Origin: JBFLVQ01 sp040758525
GTDB lineage: Bacteria > Acidobacteriota > Blastocatellia > Chloracidobacteriales > JADJPF01
Assembly: GCA_040758525.1 (NCBI GenBank)
Contig: JBFLVQ010000411.1
Coordinates: forward strand, 1 to 8,775
Direction of reading: 5' to 3'
Length of the DNA: 8,775 bases
The position numbers and the translations under genes are program-made. The notes below the pieces were generated by a model. The model searched no databases. It saw nothing but the letters and a program-made list of their open reading frames with translations, and had not been told where the DNA came from. This document shows positions 6,920 to 8,775 of the stretch, in pieces; the first letter of the stretch is position 1; each line of letters starts with the position of its first letter.

Positions 6920-7063
6920 TTTGAGTCCTCTATATACCGATATAAGTCCACGACAGCACATCTAGTTGATGGCAGCCAAGGACACATTCTGATAAAAGGT
7001 AACCCGCTTGCTTATTATTAGGAATTATCGGTTTTCTCTAAACTACCCTTGCACCCGGGATAT

Positions 7064-7072
7064 ATTCTAGCA
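7064..7072 (-). promoter_or_regulatory. Candidate extended -10 promoter for the FHA gene
   Basis: On the minus strand TGCTAGAAT (TGn plus TAGAAT, 5/6 to consensus) lies between the hydrolase stop and the FHA start. The -35 position is poor (TAGGCT at 17 bases). It predicts a start near 7057 and a leader of about 138 bases, which is long, so a promoter closer to the gene (AT-rich TATATC/TATATA near 6930-6945) cannot be excluded. The element sits between weak ACCCG/CGGGT arms. The rest of the 227-base gap shows no gene and no clear terminator for the hydrolase. Confidence 0.35.
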
Positions 7073-7146
7073 CTTCTCTCGGGTTTAGCCTATTAATTGG
7101 ATCGGCGAATCTCCCATACCTTAACTTAATGGAGCGCTACAATAGA

Positions 7147-8529
7147 TTAATTCGGCATCAGCGTACTGAGTAGATTCTTCTCAGCCGGTAGGGAATAGGT
7201 CTTCCAAGTTAGTACTGCTGCATGTTTATTATTTTTATCATGTAACTGTGTCCATTTGAATGCGCCATTGCAGGTTAGTCCATCAGTAATAGTCAGTTCA
7301 CTTGCCGCAACTACATGATCATCACCATCAAAGAAACCAGGATGTCTACATACACCAGTAACCTGTATACCACCGTCGCTACGATCTAAACCACAGGAAC
7401 TACCTACGTTATAGGTAGCAGAAGAATTATAAGCGAGCGTTGATGTGGTAACGGTGTTAGTAGCAGCAGTACGTGGCGCGCTATTGAATATCCAGTTGAG
7501 AATACGACTACGGGCAGCATTGACCGCCTCCATATGGCCACTATTACTGGAGTCAGTAATAGCGCTATGGCAGAATGAGCCATACTTCTGACCATGTGCA
7601 GGTCGCCAGGTCTTACCAGGCGCAACTGTCATATTAAGACCAACTGCCTGAGGGCTGCCTTGCGCGTCAAATGGCAATGGTCCATCGCTATTACCTGTCC
7701 ATAATGAGGGTGAGCAGCTAGCATAAGAGATAAGCATTAAACCGTGTTTATTTTGACTAACCCAATCAGCGGCAGCAAATCCATTGATAAGGCCAGCATA
7801 TTCACACCAGCCATTGCCTAGTGCGCAGCTTGAGCCAAACCCCATGATGAAATCGCCATTCTTGCAAGTAGTAACAAAGCTTGCTGCTCCGATGACATTA
7901 TATTTGTTGCTATTTAAACCATCCAGCATACCCTGAACTGTTACTACCCCAGCAATCTTGTTCTGTACGCCCCAGTCCATTGTGCCTACGCCATTTGGTC
8001 CCACATTGGCGGCTACTTCCATTGCCGTACGTGCGCCGGTACTATGACCTATGATAATGATATTTTTGGCATTTTGAGGAAATGCTGTCTCGATCACTCT
8101 CTTCAAACGATATCGCCATTCATAAGCAGTGGTACAGGGTTGGCCTTGTACGGTAGTGTTACAGCCTGGGTCGCCTACTTCCCAATCATCCATATGTAGA
8201 GGATTGGTAGAATCAGATGGATGATAGGGTGAGGCGGGCGCCGTGTAAAGATTGGCTCTAACGCTCTGGGTGACTATCGTGATATCAGGGTGACTACTCT
8301 GATATGCTTGTATAAAGTTAGGTAACTCAGCATTGATGGCTGCTTCCAGATCATTGAGTGAATTTTCTGCATTAAGCCGCTGCGGATCGCATCCCTTCAC
8401 GCCATGTACATAGAGAAAATTCAATTGCAGCGTGCTAGCGGCAAATAAGGAACTATTTAAGCTTAAGGCGATAGCGATTGCGAGGGTAAGCATTATTCGT
8501 AAATAGTATTTTTTGATAATTTTTGGCAT
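7147..8529 (-). CDS. Secreted alpha/beta hydrolase (lipase/esterase-like) with unknown Cys-containing C-terminal region
   Basis: Probably a serine esterase or lipase acting outside the cytoplasm; the substrate is unknown. From ATG 8529 it has 460 residues. Residues 1-31 are a signal peptide: basic n-region MPKIIKKYYLR, hydrophobic core, cleavage near LFAA. Alpha/beta-hydrolase features are NFLYVHG (oxyanion-side HG, His42), nucleophile elbow IIIIGHSTGA (Ser163) and a late His332 in SGHMEAVNAARSRILNWIF that fits the catalytic His. The acid is uncertain (Asp282 or Asp288 are candidates). Eleven Cys in the mature part suggest disulfides. The last ~105 residues (after a Thr/Ala/Ser-rich stretch near 353-372) form a separate region with Cys379, Cys394 and Cys420 that I do not recognise. 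AGGAG 8 bases ahead and the signal peptide fix the start; an ATG at 8625 would bury the signal peptide behind 32 residues. The FHA gene follows on the same strand after 227 bases, so an operon is unlikely. Confidence 0.85.
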   Translation of the reverse strand: MPKIIKKYYLRIMLTLAIAIALSLNSSLFAASTLQLNFLYVHGVKGCDPQRLNAENSLNDLEAAINAELPNFIQAYQSSHPDITIVTQSVRANLYTAPASPYHPSDSTNPLHMDDWEVGDPGCNTTVQGQPCTTAYEWRYRLKRVIETAFPQNAKNIIIIGHSTGARTAMEVAANVGPNGVGTMDWGVQNKIAGVVTVQGMLDGLNSNKYNVIGAASFVTTCKNGDFIMGFGSSCALGNGWCEYAGLINGFAAADWVSQNKHGLMLISYASCSPSLWTGNSDGPLPFDAQGSPQAVGLNMTVAPGKTWRPAHGQKYGSFCHSAITDSSNSGHMEAVNAARSRILNWIFNSAPRTAATNTVTTSTLAYNSSATYNVGSSCGLDRSDGGIQVTGVCRHPGFFDGDDHVVAASELTITDGLTCNGAFKWTQLHDKNNKHAAVLTWKTYSLPAEKNLLSTLMPN

Positions 8530-8535
8530 AGTAAA

Positions 8536-8543
8536 CTCTCCTC
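8536..8543 (-). promoter_or_regulatory. Ribosome binding site deciding the hydrolase start
   Basis: GAGGAGAG on the minus strand contains a near-perfect Shine-Dalgarno core AGGAG (8538-8542), with 8 bases to the ATG at 8527-8529. That ATG begins directly at a classic signal peptide, whereas the upstream in-frame ATG at 8623-8625 has no such site. Confidence 0.7.
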
Positions 8544-8619
8544 TAGTAATGTGGCCATTACCGACAATTGCTATCTTTATGGGCTTGATATTTTTGCAAG
8601 ATTGTTCGACGGCTAACTT

Positions 8620-8702
8620 TAACATAAATTTACTCTATGTTATATAGAATTTAGAGTCTTGGGGGAGCGCGAGGGGAAAATAATCCCTCTTAATTTATGT
8701 TA
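8620..8702. repeat. 11-bp inverted repeat with widely spaced arms upstream of the hydrolase
   Basis: TAACATAAATT (8620-8630) and its exact reverse complement AATTTATGTTA (8692-8702) flank 61 bases. Within them lies a shorter stem GAGGG(G)A / TCCCTC (8671-8689) with a bulged G. The arms are AT-rich, so chance is possible, but the nesting with the ACTCTA palindromes argues for a regulatory region. It is structural evidence only. Confidence 0.4.
8632..8657. promoter_or_regulatory. Operator-like palindrome ACTCTA-N14-TAGAGT around a -10-like box
   Basis: ACTCTA (8632-8637) and TAGAGT (8652-8657) are exact inverted half-sites. Between them, on the minus strand, is TATATAAC, the best -10-like sequence upstream of the hydrolase, although no -35 is evident. 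A regulator bound to the half-sites would cover the promoter. Function is inferred from arrangement. Confidence 0.35.
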
Positions 8703-8712
8703 CTGCTGGCGA

Positions 8713-8725
8713 ACTCTATTAGAGT
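8713..8725. promoter_or_regulatory. Second palindrome with the same half-sites (ACTCTA-T-TAGAGT)
   Basis: A perfect 13-base palindrome with the same half-sites as 8632-8657 but a single central base instead of 14. The centres of the two palindromes are about 75 bases apart, roughly seven helical turns. This could be a second regulator site for the hydrolase or belong to a gene beyond the right edge. Confidence 0.35.
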
Positions 8726-8738
8726 CACCCTCAGAAAA

Positions 8739-8752
8739 CTATCAGAAGATAG
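8739..8752 (-). terminator. Weak hairpin with short T-run at the right edge
   Basis: On the minus strand CTATC-TTCT-GATAG forms a 5-bp stem with a 4-base loop, followed by TTTTCT. It could end a minus-strand gene that lies beyond the window, but the stem is AT-rich and short. No gene is seen between 8626 and the window end. Confidence 0.2.
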
Positions 8753-8775
8753 ATTCTTGTGAAAAAATAAAAACG

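Noticed and set aside
6920..6961. ATG at 6961 as the FHA gene start
   Set aside because: The internal ATG at 6919 has GAGGA at good spacing and begins directly with a zinc-ribbon Cys pair; the extra 14 residues look unlike the rest.
8530..8625. N-terminal extension of the hydrolase from ATG 8625, or a separate leader peptide
   Set aside because: The extension would place 32 residues ahead of a classic signal peptide, and the strong ribosome site is at the internal ATG. A separate leader peptide is not supported because the frame runs on without a stop.
1..8775. CRISPR arrays, tRNA/rRNA genes, transposons, phage or toxin-antitoxin genes
   Set aside because: No regularly spaced repeats, cloverleaf-like sequences, transposase motifs or terminal inverted repeats were found by eye on either strand.

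Overview
This window reads as ordinary bacterial chromosome with moderate-to-low GC. It holds five protein-coding genes (the first cut by the left edge), one decayed gene remnant, and an unusually well-marked set of intergenic hairpins and promoters. There is no phage, transposon, CRISPR, tRNA or rRNA. A host in or near Acidobacteriota is my best guess. It rests on the type of exported tricorn-like protease, the zinc-ribbon/FHA protein and the type of aldehyde dehydrogenase. It is inference from family resemblance only and should be held loosely.

Layout, left to right. (1) msrA on the + strand, nearly complete, for repair of oxidised methionine. (2) A 12-bp perfect hairpin between convergent genes. 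(3) A minus-strand aldehyde dehydrogenase, which has its own promoter and probably a TTG start. (4) Behind it, a 66-codon remnant of the C-terminus of a cytochrome P450; the rest of that gene is gone. (5) A plus-strand gene with an extended -10 promoter, encoding a 1096-residue exported tricorn-type protease: signal peptide, two WD40-like propellers, PDZ, S41 catalytic domain. (6) Two hairpins between this gene and the next, which converges on it. (7) A minus-strand protein with three zinc ribbons and a C-terminal FHA domain. (8) A minus-strand secreted alpha/beta hydrolase with a Cys-containing C-terminal extension. (9) A promoter-side region at the right edge rich in inverted repeats.

The genes do not form one pathway. 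MsrA, the aldehyde dehydrogenase and the lost P450 fit a loose theme of oxidative and redox metabolism. The tricorn-like protease and the hydrolase are both predicted to leave the cytoplasm. The FHA/zinc-ribbon protein looks like a cytoplasmic phosphothreonine-reading adaptor, with no kinase visible nearby. Convergent gene pairs are separated by long stems without T-tracts, and every gene seems to be its own transcription unit.

For three genes the longest open frame overstates the N-terminus. Ribosome binding sites point to internal starts at 2100, 6919 and 8529. I do not see a convincing novel multi-gene system. The items most worth a second look are the exported tricorn homologue with a changed active-site setting, the P450 remnant, and the palindromes upstream of the hydrolase.
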